Source: JAOAPY01 sp038237475
GTDB taxonomy: Bacteria; Acidobacteriota; Blastocatellia; Pyrinomonadales; Pyrinomonadaceae
Direction: 5' to 3'
Assembly: GCA_038237475.1 (NCBI GenBank)
Contig: JBBRYS010000001.1
Coordinates: 496,001 to 560,000 of the forward strand
Length of the DNA: 64,000 bases
Shown here: piece by piece, positions 63,984 to 64,000 of the stretch
Layout: every line of letters starts with the position of its first letter
Numbering within the stretch: position 1 is the first letter of the stretch
Notes under the pieces: generated by a model
The model's input: only the letters and a program-made list of their open reading frames with translations
Database searches by the model: none
What the model was told of the DNA's origin: nothing
Translations under genes and position numbers: made by a program

Positions 63984-64000
63984 CGACGTATTGTTTTTGC

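Overview
This window comes from the chromosome of an Acidobacteriota bacterium, most likely a Blastocatellia/Pyrinomonadales-type soil lineage. The lineage call is inference from gene content: a VWFA protein of the type abundant in acidobacteria, a TIGR02999-type sigma factor paired with a Ser/Thr kinase-TPR protein, bacillithiol synthesis genes and a box-type benzoyl-CoA pathway. No IS element, prophage or CRISPR array is visible.

Layout. 0-10.6 kb: 3' part of selA, a membrane histidine kinase, a SET protein, rph-murI, tmRNA, a broken TPR gene, a DinB protein and a class A penicillin-binding protein. 10.6-25.8 kb: accessory signalling region with a MEDS-domain gene followed by a hybrid histidine kinase, then a methyltransferase, amidase, AlkD-like protein, YitT, a patch of gene remnants, and an RsbQ-type hydrolase overlapping a second hybrid kinase. 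26-33 kb: Ser/Thr kinase with its sigma factor and small secreted or zinc-ribbon proteins, bracketed by a 51-bp direct repeat. 33-44 kb: cassette-like gene, selB, VWFA protein, bshA, a candidate small RNA, nfu, a large secreted protein, bshB1 and a tandem-repeat block. 44-55.5 kb: tetR-MFP-RND-tolC efflux operon, a three-gene envelope cluster and an M28 peptidase. 55.6-64 kb: topA, dprA, tRNA-Sec and boxC-boxB-tetR.

Main result. The window carries selA, selB and tRNA-Sec(UCA), so the cell can be expected to insert selenocysteine. The MEDS gene at 10819 appears to stop at a TGA (11347-11349), but its frame continues for 56 more codons that encode the typical conserved C-terminus of MEDS proteins, and ends 10 bp before the start of the hybrid kinase. 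The TGA sits where family members, as I recall them, carry the Cys of a V-I-C-x-Y-D motif. A hairpin suited to a bacterial SECIS follows it directly. I read this as a Sec-containing MEDS sensor (Sec177) working with a soluble hybrid kinase, a system I do not know to have been described. A second kinase with a closely similar core is instead coupled to an RsbQ-like hydrolase, which suggests a shared output core with interchangeable small sensor partners.

Other structure includes a REP-like family at 10.7, 14.6, 32.7 and 33.9 kb, degenerate simple repeats between genes, operator-like palindromes at the efflux and benzoyl-CoA genes, and a compact two-hairpin transcript candidate upstream of bshA.
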